Below are positions 1-5,846 of a stretch of 8,293 bases of DNA, one piece after another. This stretch comes from Fibrobacteria bacterium GUT77 (GTDB lineage: Bacteria > Fibrobacterota > Chitinivibrionia > Chitinivibrionales > Chitinispirillaceae), in NCBI GenBank assembly GCA_001462255.1, contig LIUJ01000313.1, positions 148 through 8,440 on the forward strand, given 5' to 3'. Position numbers and translations under genes: made by a program. Under the pieces are notes generated by a model. That model worked only from the letters and a program-made list of their open reading frames with translations, was not told where the DNA came from and did not search any database. Every line of letters begins with the position of its first letter. Positions within the stretch are counted from its first letter, which is position 1.

Positions 1-30
1 GTATATATCAATATGTATCAATATGTATCA
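1..30. repeat. Three tandem 10-bp repeats upstream of the MNT/HEPN pair
   Basis: Three consecutive 10-bp units occur here. Units two and three are identical (ATATGTATCA) and unit one differs at two positions (GTATATATCA). The array may continue beyond the left edge. It lies about 27 bp upstream of the -10 box of the MNT/HEPN pair. A 10-bp period places every unit on the same face of the helix, so a repeated operator for an autoregulator is possible. That role is inference; only the repeats are seen. Confidence 0.55.
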
Positions 31-56
31 AAATACGTTAACGCCCGATTTTGGGA

Positions 57-62
57 TATAAT
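57..62 (+). promoter_or_regulatory. -10 box of the MNT/HEPN pair
   Basis: A perfect TATAAT lies 33 bp before the ATG of the nucleotidyltransferase gene, which would give a short leader of about 27 nt. No good -35 is visible at 17-18 bp upstream (the best frame reads TACGTT), so the promoter may be weak or activator-dependent. A perfect CGTTAACG palindrome at 36-43 sits where a -35 or an operator would be. The leader carries AGGAG at 82-86, 9 nt before the start codon. Confidence 0.5.
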
Positions 63-95
63 GGGTATTCATATTCGCTATAGGAGATCAACACT

Positions 96-422
96 ATGAT
101 TAACGCGTTAATCAAAGCCGAGTTGGACAACCTCGCAAAAATCATAGTCAATACCGTTCCAGTGGAGCAAATATTTCTTTTCGGCTCATACGCTTACGGT
201 ACCCCGCACAAGGACTCTGATTTGGACTTGTACGTAGTGTTAAAAGACGATACCCAGATGAGAGAGATAGACGCCGGCGTTGAGATTAGGATGGCAATGC
301 TTCGCAAAAATACGATGCCGGTGGATATCATCACCAAGAAGAAGCAGGGTTTCTTGGATAGGTTGGACGCGATTACGCTTGAGCGAAAGGTTGCTCGGGA
401 CGGAGTGTTGATCTATGGGTAA
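96..422 (+). CDS. MNT-type nucleotidyltransferase (MntA-like, partner of HEPN protein)
   Basis: A 108-residue minimal nucleotidyltransferase of the DNA polymerase beta superfamily. The diagnostic GS-X10-D-X-D signature is complete: G30, S31, D42 and D44. The third metal-binding acidic residue is probably D77 in the VDII strand, so the enzyme looks catalytically intact. A helix (about residues 2-20) precedes the GS strand, as is usual for MNT proteins. AGGAG lies 9 nt before the ATG. The last 8 bases overlap the next gene, which encodes a HEPN protein, so the two are almost certainly co-translated. In characterised MntA/HepT pairs the MNT protein is an antitoxin that AMPylates the HEPN toxin. 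Applying that role here is inference, because many MNT/HEPN pairs are uncharacterised. Family assignment is secure; the exact function is not. Confidence 0.9.
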   Translation: MINALIKAELDNLAKIIVNTVPVEQIFLFGSYAYGTPHKDSDLDLYVVLKDDTQMREIDAGVEIRMAMLRKNTMPVDIITKKKQGFLDRLDAITLERKVARDGVLIYG

Positions 423-813
423 GCAATCGACAAATGCGCCTAATGAGTGGCGTTTCCTCGCGGAGCGGGACATTACCGCCGCCGAATTTTTGTCCAAAAT
501 GTATCCGCCCTTAAATGAAATTATTGTTTTCCACTGTCAACAAGCGGTAGAAAAGTACCTTAAAGGCGTTTTGGTAATATTGGGAGAGGAACCGCCGCAT
601 ACACATAACCTTGATGATTTGTGCGTATTGGTGGAAAAACATCGCCCATCGTTTTCGAGCATATCGTCTTTTTGCTCAAAGATAACGCAATTTGCGGTAC
701 AACCGCGATATGATTATGGCATGAGCATATCCGACACGGATACGTGCCTTGCTTTGGAGTATGCTCGAAAGATTAGAACCTTTTTGGGGAAAGAAGTCCC
801 TGAGATGTTTTAA
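415..813 (+). CDS. HEPN domain protein (PF05168-like), partner of MNT protein
   Basis: A 132-residue all-helical HEPN protein. The family hallmark helix is clear around residues 38-53 (FHCQQAVEKYLKGVL), followed by the usual loop with H62-T63-H64-N65-L66 and L69. A conserved-looking RYDY sits at 98-101 before the last helix. Its ATG is inside the end of the nucleotidyltransferase gene in another frame (8-base overlap), which signals a two-gene cassette. HEPN proteins of such pairs are typically RNase toxins or substrate-binding partners of the nucleotidyltransferase. However, I find no R-X4-6-H nuclease motif anywhere in the chain: R98 is followed by Y, D, Y, G, M, S. A non-nuclease or divergent-mechanism role is therefore possible. 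The gene ends 12 bp before a small ORF that has its own strong ribosome-binding site. Confidence 0.85.
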   Translation: MGKQSTNAPNEWRFLAERDITAAEFLSKMYPPLNEIIVFHCQQAVEKYLKGVLVILGEEPPHTHNLDDLCVLVEKHRPSFSSISSFCSKITQFAVQPRYDYGMSISDTDTCLALEYARKIRTFLGKEVPEMF

Positions 814-825
814 AGGAGGGGCATT

Positions 826-912
826 ATGGCGACGCTAACTGTAGCGGACGATATTGTTTTTAGGGTAGACGAGTTTGCTAATGAAGAGGAGCGTAACGGC
901 GTTTGCGCCTAA
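826..912 (+). pseudogene. 28-codon mini-ORF with strong RBS, possible remnant of a third cassette gene
   Basis: An ATG at 826 is preceded by AAAGGAGGGG at 812-821, one of the best ribosome-binding sites in the window and only 4 nt from the start codon. The predicted product is 28 residues, starting MATLTVADDIVF, acidic, and ends at a TAA that overlaps the stop codon of the convergent xseA gene. The N-terminus is vaguely like the first strand of ribbon-helix-helix antitoxins, but it is too short to carry a full domain. The simplest reading is the 5' stub of a gene that followed the HEPN gene and was cut when this segment was joined to xseA. A genuine micropeptide cannot be excluded. I do not recognise a family. 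Confidence 0.35.
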
Positions 913-2276
913 ATCGTCGCGGTCTCTATCGGTCCGGTAACCGTCGCCCCTACCGTTCCGTCGGCCAACCGGATATTTACGCGGTCACCGATTTCAACTT
1001 CACTCGCGCTCTTTACCGTCGTTCCGTTACCATCGTTAATGACGACACAGTATCCCCGGCCCAACACTGCCAGCGGGCTAAGCGAATTAAGCCGCCCGGC
1101 GGCGGATTTCAAGCTTGCGTCGCTTGCCGTAAGTATCGATTTCATCGATTGACGGACGCGACCGCCGGCCTCGTCCAACGACTGTTCCGCCTCCGCCAAG
1201 ATACGAAACGGGTAAGTAAGCGCTTTGGATGATTTGATATTGCCTACCCTGTCGTTTATCGCCGCGAAGTATCTGTTTATGCCTACGGCAAACCGCGCGG
1301 CGCACTGCTCAAAATACCGCCTGCCCTCCGCCGTGTCCGGTAGCGCCGTTTCCGCCGCCGCCGACGGGGTAGGGGCGCGTACGTCCGCGACAAAATCGGC
1401 TATCGTAAAATCTATCTCGTGCCCTACGGCCGATATGACCGGTATCTTGGAATTGTAGATTGCCCTCGCCACGACCTCCTCGTTAAACGCGTACAAATCC
1501 TCCGCCGATCCGCCGCCGCGCCCAACTATCATCACGTCAACGCCGCCGAAGTCGTTCATCATACGTATGGATTTTGCGATTTTCTCCCCGGCCGTATCGC
1601 CCTGAACCGGCGTGTCTATTACGATGATGTTTGTCTGCGGCGCGCGTTTCGCGGCAACGCGCACAATGTCCCACAACGCCGCGCCGTTCTTGCTTGTTAC
1701 AACGCCGAGCGTGGAAACGGAGCGGGGGAGAGGCCGCTTGCGCGATTGATCGAAGATCCCCTCTTTTGATAATTTCTCTTTAAGCTTTTCAAAGGCGATG
1801 CTTTGCGCCCCAATGCCCGCCGGCATCAATCGGTGGACGCTTAACTGATAGTACCCGGCTTTTTCGTAAACGCCGATTGACGCTATGGCAAAAACCGCCA
1901 TGCCGTCGCTCGGACTGAAGTTGAGCTTGGCGGCCGCCGATTTCCACATAACGCCGGGGATTTGGCTGCGCTCGTCTTTAAGCTTAAAGTAGCAGTGCCC
2001 GCTGGGATAGCGCTTCCAACCGCTCAATTCTCCCTCTACCCAAACCAATGTGTTGTGAAGTTCGAGGATTTGCGCGATGCCGGAGTTGATTTCGCTTACG
2101 GTGTACGGTTTTGAGGATTCTTGCGGCGTTAAAAAGTCGAAAGCAAGGTCGTCGTCATCGTCGTTGTAGCCGTCGTCGAGGTTTTTGATGTTGATGATGT
2201 CGTAATCGCGGTCGTCGGTACGCGTATCGGTATTGATGCCGTTGTTACGGTCATTATATTTTTTATAATCGGTCAT
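909..2276 (-). CDS. xseA: Exodeoxyribonuclease VII large subunit
   Basis: A 455-residue XseA, the catalytic subunit of exonuclease VII, which degrades single-stranded DNA and needs XseB as partner. The N-terminal OB-fold runs from about residue 58 (YTVSEIN) to about 155 and contains WVEGELSGW. The catalytic domain follows with TSKNGAALWDI (194-204), VGRGGGSAEDL (251-261), AVGHEIDFTIADFVAD (283-298) and RAPTPSAAAE (300-309). A helical coiled-coil region covers about 320-395, and a closing LGRGYCVV segment lies at 405-412. Residues 1-57 are an unusual Asp-rich extension (15 Asp in the first 47 residues). No ATG, GTG or TTG codon occurs between codon 1 and the OB-fold, and AAAGGATG lies about 10 nt upstream, so this start is well supported. 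The gene follows ymdB by 53 bp. No xseB-like gene is downstream; the MNT/HEPN segment is there instead, convergent. Confidence 0.95.
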   Translation of the reverse strand: MTDYKKYNDRNNGINTDTRTDDRDYDIINIKNLDDGYNDDDDDLAFDFLTPQESSKPYTVSEINSGIAQILELHNTLVWVEGELSGWKRYPSGHCYFKLKDERSQIPGVMWKSAAAKLNFSPSDGMAVFAIASIGVYEKAGYYQLSVHRLMPAGIGAQSIAFEKLKEKLSKEGIFDQSRKRPLPRSVSTLGVVTSKNGAALWDIVRVAAKRAPQTNIIVIDTPVQGDTAGEKIAKSIRMMNDFGGVDVMIVGRGGGSAEDLYAFNEEVVARAIYNSKIPVISAVGHEIDFTIADFVADVRAPTPSAAAETALPDTAEGRRYFEQCAARFAVGINRYFAAINDRVGNIKSSKALTYPFRILAEAEQSLDEAGGRVRQSMKSILTASDASLKSAAGRLNSLSPLAVLGRGYCVVINDGNGTTVKSASEVEIGDRVNIRLADGTVGATVTGPIETATI

Positions 2277-2329
2277 TGTTAATACATCCTTTATGACAGA
2301 TGCCGCCTTAACGATATCTAAGATTAATA

Positions 2330-3121
2330 CTATGTAAAAGACACTCGCTCGTACAACCGCTTTATCGACGACGCCTTCCCGCTTTTGTCGTCGATGTCTA
2401 TGATAACCCCGTTGATCATCGCCCCGTCTTCGCTCGGTTCAAAGCGCACGTATGTTTGCAACAGGTATTTTTTTACGACGCCTTCCGGTTTCATGCCTAT
2501 AATGGAATTTTCCGGGCCGGTCATTCCGGCGTCCGTTATGAACGCCGTTCCTTTGGGCAATATTCTTTCGTCGGCCGTTTGAACGTGGGTATGCGTGCCT
2601 ATTACCGCGCCGGCCAAACCGTCAACGTAATGGGCAAGCGCGGCTTTTTCGCTCGAAGCTTCGGCGTGAAAGTCGACCAATACGACCGGCGTTTGTTTGC
2701 GTAGCTCGTTGATTGCCTCAAGACCCGCGCGGAACGGGCAGTCGAATGACTCGTGCATAAACATACGCCCCATCAGGTTGACTACGCCGATTGCCCGCCC
2801 GTCTGTTAGCGTGAAGAGCGTTGAACCGTGGCCGGGGTTTGCGGGCGGGTAGTTTAACGGGCGTACGGCCGCAGGTTCGTCCATGAAGGAAAAATCGTTG
2901 TCGGCGACGGAAAATGAGTGGTTGCCGCCGGTGATGACGTTTAGCCCGTATTTGCGGAGCTTGCGGAAGAGATTTTTGGTCATGCCGCGCCCCCCGGAGA
3001 CGTTCTCGCCGTTGCCGACGCAAACGTCGATGCCGTGCTCTTGGGTAAGCGCGGGCAGGCGTTCGGCCAAAACGCGCCGCCCGACGTTACCGAAGATGTC
3101 GCCTATAAATAGAATTTTCAT
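2330..3121 (-). CDS. ymdB: YmdB/TIGR00282 family metallophosphoesterase
   Basis: A 263-residue cytoplasmic phosphodiesterase of the YmdB family. The B. subtilis member hydrolyses 2',3'-cyclic nucleotides and influences motility and biofilm decisions. The dimetal ligands are all visible: D8 in FIGDIFG, E39 and N40 in GNGENVSGG, N67 and H68 in GGNHSF, H152 in VDFHAEASSEK, and H177 and H179 in GTHTHVQTAD. The C-terminal DAGMTGPENSIIGM segment (197-210) is also typical. Length matches the family. The start is 5 bp after the rny stop with only a weak ribosome-binding site, which suggests translational coupling to rny. The rny-ymdB pairing is conserved in distant bacteria and supports a role alongside RNA decay. 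One small oddity is GNHSF where many homologues have a GNHTWD-like sequence. Confidence 0.93.
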   Translation of the reverse strand: MKILFIGDIFGNVGRRVLAERLPALTQEHGIDVCVGNGENVSGGRGMTKNLFRKLRKYGLNVITGGNHSFSVADNDFSFMDEPAAVRPLNYPPANPGHGSTLFTLTDGRAIGVVNLMGRMFMHESFDCPFRAGLEAINELRKQTPVVLVDFHAEASSEKAALAHYVDGLAGAVIGTHTHVQTADERILPKGTAFITDAGMTGPENSIIGMKPEGVVKKYLLQTYVRFEPSEDGAMINGVIIDIDDKSGKASSIKRLYERVSFT

Positions 3122-3126
3122 AACGT

Positions 3127-4701
3127 TTATTTCGCGAATTCCGTAAATCTTATTTCACGGATGATAGTGACTTTAATCTGGCCCGGATATTCCATCTCCT
3201 CTTGTATCTTTTGCGAGATTTGGCCGGCCAATTCTTGAGCTTGGGCGTCGTTTATCATCTCCGGTTCCACCATTACGCGAATTTCTCGTCCGGCTTGGAT
3301 AACGTAGGCCTTTTGGACGCCTCTGAAGGAGTCGGCGATGTCCTCCAAGTTGTTGAGGCGGTTGACGTAGTTTGTGAGCGTCTCCCTCCTTACGCCCGGT
3401 CGTGTGCTTGATATGGTGTCGGCGGCTTGTATGAGTACCGGGTACATGGAAATCGGCGGCACGTCTTCGTGGTGCGCGGCGACGGCGTTGCAGATGATTT
3501 CGTTTTCGCCGTTTTTGGCCACTATCTCCGCGCCGAGCGCCGAGTGCGTCCCTTCCGTTTCGCGGTCTATAGACTTGCCTATGTCGTGCAACAATCCGGC
3601 GCGAACGGCAATCTTCGGGTCAAGACCGAGTTCCGAAGCCATCAACCCGGCTATGATAGCTACCTCCTTACTGTGTTGCAGAACGTTTTGACCGTAGGAG
3701 GTGCGGTACTTCAGGCGCCCGAGCATCTCCACGATTTTCGGTCGCAGTCCGTGGACGTCGAGCTCGAATATGACCTCTTCGGCGGCCTCTTTCATTATTT
3801 TGTCCAACTCTTTTTCGCTCTTTTTAATAAGCTCCTCTATGCGCCCCGGATGAATGCGACCGTCGGTAATCAGTTTTTCGAGCGCCAGCCTGGCAATCTC
3901 GCGGCGTATTGGGTCGAAGCCGGAAAGGATCACCGCTTCGGGGGTGTCGTCAACGATAACGTCTATGCCCGTGGCCTCCTCGAAAGAACGAATGTTGCGT
4001 CCCTCCCTGCCTATGATGCGCCCCTTCATCTCGTCGTTGGGCAGATGGACGACCGAGACCGTAGACTCCACCGTCGTGTCGGCGGCGCAACGTTGTATAG
4101 ACTGAACTATGATCTCCTTGGCCTCCTTCTCCGCGTCGGCTTTGGCCTGATCCTTCATCTCCTTGATCATCTGGGCGCACTCGTAGCGCACCTGTCCCTC
4201 AAGGTTTTGCAAAAGTATCTTCTTCGCCTCTTCCTGAGTCATCTGCGAGATTTTCTCAAGGCGCTCGTTCTGCTGCGCGAGCAGGCGCGACAACTCGTTG
4301 TCCTTGGTGCGCAACGTCTTTTCCTTGGAGTTGAGAAAGCTTTCACGCGCGGCGAATTCGGACTCCCGCTTGGCGTTGTGGTCACGTTGCTTTTTGACCT
4401 CAATGTCGGCCTCTTTAACGCGCAACTGCTCCTGCCTTATCTGATCCCGTGTTTTGGCCGCCTCCCTCTCAAACTCCGTTTTCGCTTTGAACCACTCGTC
4501 CTTAGCCTCAAGGAGCGCCTCTTTCTTTCGCAACTCCGCCTCGTTCTTCGCCTCCTTAAGAATGCGTTCCGCCTCACGGCTTAGCCGCTCCTCCTCCTCG
4601 CGGCGATATTTGCGGTCAACGGTAACGCGCCAAAAGAACCCGCCGATAAACGCGGCGACGGCCGCTACCGCTATGATTACAACAACTATAGTGGGGGACA
4701 T
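3127..4701 (-). CDS. rny: Ribonuclease Y
   Basis: A 524-residue membrane-anchored endoribonuclease that initiates mRNA decay. Residues 5-23 form one N-terminal transmembrane helix. A long charged coiled coil follows from about 30 to 200. A KH RNA-binding domain carries the GxxG loop at G231-R-E-G234 (GRIIGREGRNI). The HD phosphohydrolase domain has H343, the H372-D373 pair (LLHDIGKS), H410/H411 (AAHHEDV) and D428 (AADTISS), so the metal site is complete. I place the start at the ATG at 4701, where GGAGG sits 5 nt upstream. The in-frame TTG at 4713 overlaps that ribosome-binding site and is an unlikely start. The gene is preceded by a 285-bp non-coding spacer after zapA, so it may have its own promoter. 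It is followed after 5 bp by ymdB. Confidence 0.97.
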   Translation of the reverse strand: MSPTIVVVIIAVAAVAAFIGGFFWRVTVDRKYRREEEERLSREAERILKEAKNEAELRKKEALLEAKDEWFKAKTEFEREAAKTRDQIRQEQLRVKEADIEVKKQRDHNAKRESEFAARESFLNSKEKTLRTKDNELSRLLAQQNERLEKISQMTQEEAKKILLQNLEGQVRYECAQMIKEMKDQAKADAEKEAKEIIVQSIQRCAADTTVESTVSVVHLPNDEMKGRIIGREGRNIRSFEEATGIDVIVDDTPEAVILSGFDPIRREIARLALEKLITDGRIHPGRIEELIKKSEKELDKIMKEAAEEVIFELDVHGLRPKIVEMLGRLKYRTSYGQNVLQHSKEVAIIAGLMASELGLDPKIAVRAGLLHDIGKSIDRETEGTHSALGAEIVAKNGENEIICNAVAAHHEDVPPISMYPVLIQAADTISSTRPGVRRETLTNYVNRLNNLEDIADSFRGVQKAYVIQAGREIRVMVEPEMINDAQAQELAGQISQKIQEEMEYPGQIKVTIIREIRFTEFAK

Positions 4702-4982
4702 GTAAACCTCCAATCAATTATGGTTTTATGTAAATATATGTATACACCCCGAATAGGCGCGACAACGCCGAATCGGAACGTTTCTCAAAATATTGGAGGG
4801 TAACGAAAACGCGCCGTGACGACTAAGGCGTTATCAGTCAAGAAGATAACGCGCGATAACGGGCATTACGCGTGAGGACGTAAATTCGGTAACTACGAGA
4901 CGTTGCGGAATTTTCGCCGATAAACGCCGAAAATCAGCGCTAAAACATACGATAAGGTTTGGAATCAACGGCTCCTACGCGA
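4702..4982. other. Non-coding spacer between zapA and rny with GATAAC repeats
   Basis: No convincing gene lies on either strand here. A perfect 8-bp inverted repeat, GCGTTATC (4828-4835) and GATAACGC (4845-4852), has a 9-nt loop. The second arm is part of a direct repeat, GATAACGCGC then GATAACGGGC (4845-4864), so alternative pairings are possible. A second imperfect hairpin (TTTTCG at 4911-4916 pairing with CGAAAA at 4928-4933, one mismatch, then two more pairs) lies about 50 bp past the zapA stop; no U-tract follows it on either strand. A weak minus-strand promoter candidate for rny is TTGTCG (complement of 4760-4765) with TATACA (complement of 4739-4744), spaced by only 15 bp. The spacer holds the 5' leader of rny and possibly an unrecognised small RNA. 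Confidence 0.4.
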
Positions 4983-5297
4983 TTAACCGACGGTCTTGCC
5001 GACCCCGCCGGCACCGTCAATCTTACCCGTAATCGCTTTGACCTTCTCCTCGTATTCGCGCACTTTCTCGACCTCCGCCTCGTACTTCGCTTTGGTTTCA
5101 AACAGTTCCCCCGCGATGTTGAGCGCGGAGAGAACCGCCAATTTCATATCGTCCCGAGAAGCGGTGAGTTCCTGCAACTCCGCTATCTTGGAATTCACGT
5201 ACGTGGCGACCAACCGCGTAGTCTCGGCGTCGGCGCCGTCGCACCTGAGATTAAAATCCGTCCCAAAGATTGTCACCCTAACGACCTCAGAGCCCAT
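4983..5297 (-). CDS. zapA: Cell division protein ZapA
   Basis: A 104-residue ZapA, a cytoplasmic protein that binds FtsZ and promotes bundling and Z-ring stability. The N-terminal beta segment VVRVTIFGTDFNLRCD matches the ZapA head domain. It is followed by helices containing ATYVNSKIAEL, then KLAVLSALNIAGELFE, and a charged coiled-coil tail (KYEAEVEKVREYEEKVK) typical of the dimerisation/tetramerisation helix. Two starts are close. I prefer the ATG at 5297 because GGAGG lies 10 nt upstream. The ATG at 5306 (adding three residues) has the same GGAGG only 1 nt away. The gene lies directly downstream of a ZapB-like coiled-coil gene, as in several proteobacterial genomes, supporting a division operon. 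Confidence 0.88.
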   Translation of the reverse strand: MGSEVVRVTIFGTDFNLRCDGADAETTRLVATYVNSKIAELQELTASRDDMKLAVLSALNIAGELFETKAKYEAEVEKVREYEEKVKAITGKIDGAGGVGKTVG

Positions 5298-5326
5298 AAG
5301 CTCCATTCCTCCCGCCGCCGTTCAAG

Positions 5327-5347
5327 CGGCGCTATGTCAAAGCGCCG
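5327..5347 (-). other. Intercistronic hairpin between the zapB-like gene and zapA
   Basis: A perfect 7-bp stem (CGGCGCT with AGCGCCG, forward strand) encloses a 7-nt loop. On the transcribed minus strand the upstream arm is preceded by a near-copy of itself that includes the zapB-like stop codon (CGGCGCTTTAA then CGGCGCTTTGA). The downstream arm can therefore pair with either copy. There is no U-tract, so it is not an intrinsic terminator. It may mark processing or tune zapA translation; that role is inference. Confidence 0.5.
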
Positions 5348-5602
5348 TTAAAGCGCCGCGTCTATTTTTGCGAGTAGCCCTCTTATACGCTCCGCGGCCT
5401 CGGTCATACGTCCGCGCTCAGCTTCGGCACCCGCCCTAAGTTCCTCAATTTGCCCCTTCAAATCCTCGTTTTCACCCCTAAGACCGGCCATACCACCCTC
5501 AAAATCCGCCTTAAGACGCTCGTTCTCCGCCTTTAAACCGCTTATGGTGTCAACAAGCGCGCCTACTTTATTTTCCAACTCAGAAAGAAACTCTATCTCC
5601 AT
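5348..5602 (-). CDS. ZapB-like coiled-coil cell division protein
   Basis: An 84-residue protein that is essentially one helical coiled coil. It opens MEIEFLSELENKVGALVDTISGLKAENERLK, whose pattern of an LE-x-KV helix followed by DTI-x-x-LK resembles the start of E. coli ZapB. ZapB binds ZapA and links the Z-ring to the nucleoid. Acidic and basic heptads continue to the end, with glycines at 36-37, 40, 43, 50 and 58 that may interrupt the coil. I use the ATG at 5602 because AGGGG lies 8 nt upstream. An in-frame GTG at 5620 has no comparable site. The gene is immediately upstream of zapA on the same strand. The assignment rests on length, coiled-coil character and zapA linkage; coiled coils are easy to over-assign, so the name is provisional. 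Confidence 0.7.
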   Translation of the reverse strand: MEIEFLSELENKVGALVDTISGLKAENERLKADFEGGMAGLRGENEDLKGQIEELRAGAEAERGRMTEAAERIRGLLAKIDAAL

Positions 5603-5668
5603 AAAAATAACCCCTTTCACACATATTTTGAAAAATCATATCGTAAAACGCCCAAAATAAGTACGGGT

Positions 5669-5804
5669 AACAAGCCGGTATTATTAATATAATATATATT
5701 TTGGGAAAGGTGAAAAAAAATAAAAATCAAAATTTTTCAAAAAAAGATTACCCGACTGTTGACATCTTATCCCGTAAAACATTATATTATTGATACGGCT
5801 TGTT
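5669..5804. repeat. Diverged inverted repeat in the modC to zapB-like spacer
   Basis: AACAAGCCG at 5669-5677 recurs inverted as CGGCTTGTT at 5796-5804. The similarity continues inward: the left arm reads on as GTATTATTAATATAAT and the right arm, on the opposite strand, as TATCAATAATATAATG. Each arm thus contains a TATAAT-like box. A further inverted pair, CGGGTAA (5664-5670) and TTACCCG (5748-5754), overlaps the arrangement. Between the arms lie long A and T runs (5711-5747). On the minus strand the T-runs could contribute to ending the modABC transcript, but no GC-rich stem precedes them. The arms may be a decayed duplication or a two-site operator; neither is shown. Confidence 0.45.
5759..5788 (+). 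promoter_or_regulatory. Near-consensus sigma-70 promoter, antisense to modC
   Basis: The plus strand carries a perfect -35 TTGACA at 5759-5764 and TATATT at 5783-5788 (one mismatch to TATAAT), separated by 18 bp. A-tracts at 5729-5747 upstream resemble an UP element, although slightly far from the -35. Transcription would begin near 5795 and run into the 3' end of modC in antisense. No plus-strand gene is visible downstream. It is the best-scoring promoter by eye in the window. Its activity is inferred. Confidence 0.5.
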
Positions 5805-5846
5805 TGCCGCGTTAAATCGTTGAACGACCGTAAGTTGGGGTTGTAC

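Noticed and set aside
1..30. CRISPR-like array at the left edge
   Set aside because: Units are 10 bp with no spacers; this is a simple tandem repeat.
898..909. GGCG/CGCC stem near the xseA stop as an intrinsic terminator
   Set aside because: Only 4 bp with a 4-nt loop and no T-tract on either strand.
3427..4584. Long open frame (385 codons) on the plus strand opposite rny
   Set aside because: It is fully antisense to a gene with complete RNase Y domains and its product is a low-complexity Leu/Arg-rich shadow with no recognisable domain. The openness follows from codon bias in rny.
4702..4713. TTG at 4713 as the rny start
   Set aside because: It overlaps the GGAGG that serves the ATG at 4701, and the extra residues add nothing to the membrane anchor.
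4720..4803. Short plus-strand ORF (27 codons) upstream of rny
   Set aside because: No ribosome-binding site, no promoter and no coding character.
5635..5640. TATGAT on the minus strand as the -10 of the zapB-like gene
   Set aside because: The hexamer is good, but no -35 resembling TTGACA lies 16-18 bp upstream; in an AT-rich spacer this is not enough.
5711..5755. T-rich run after modC as an intrinsic terminator
   Set aside because: No stable GC stem directly precedes the T-run on the minus strand, so termination here is possible but unsupported.
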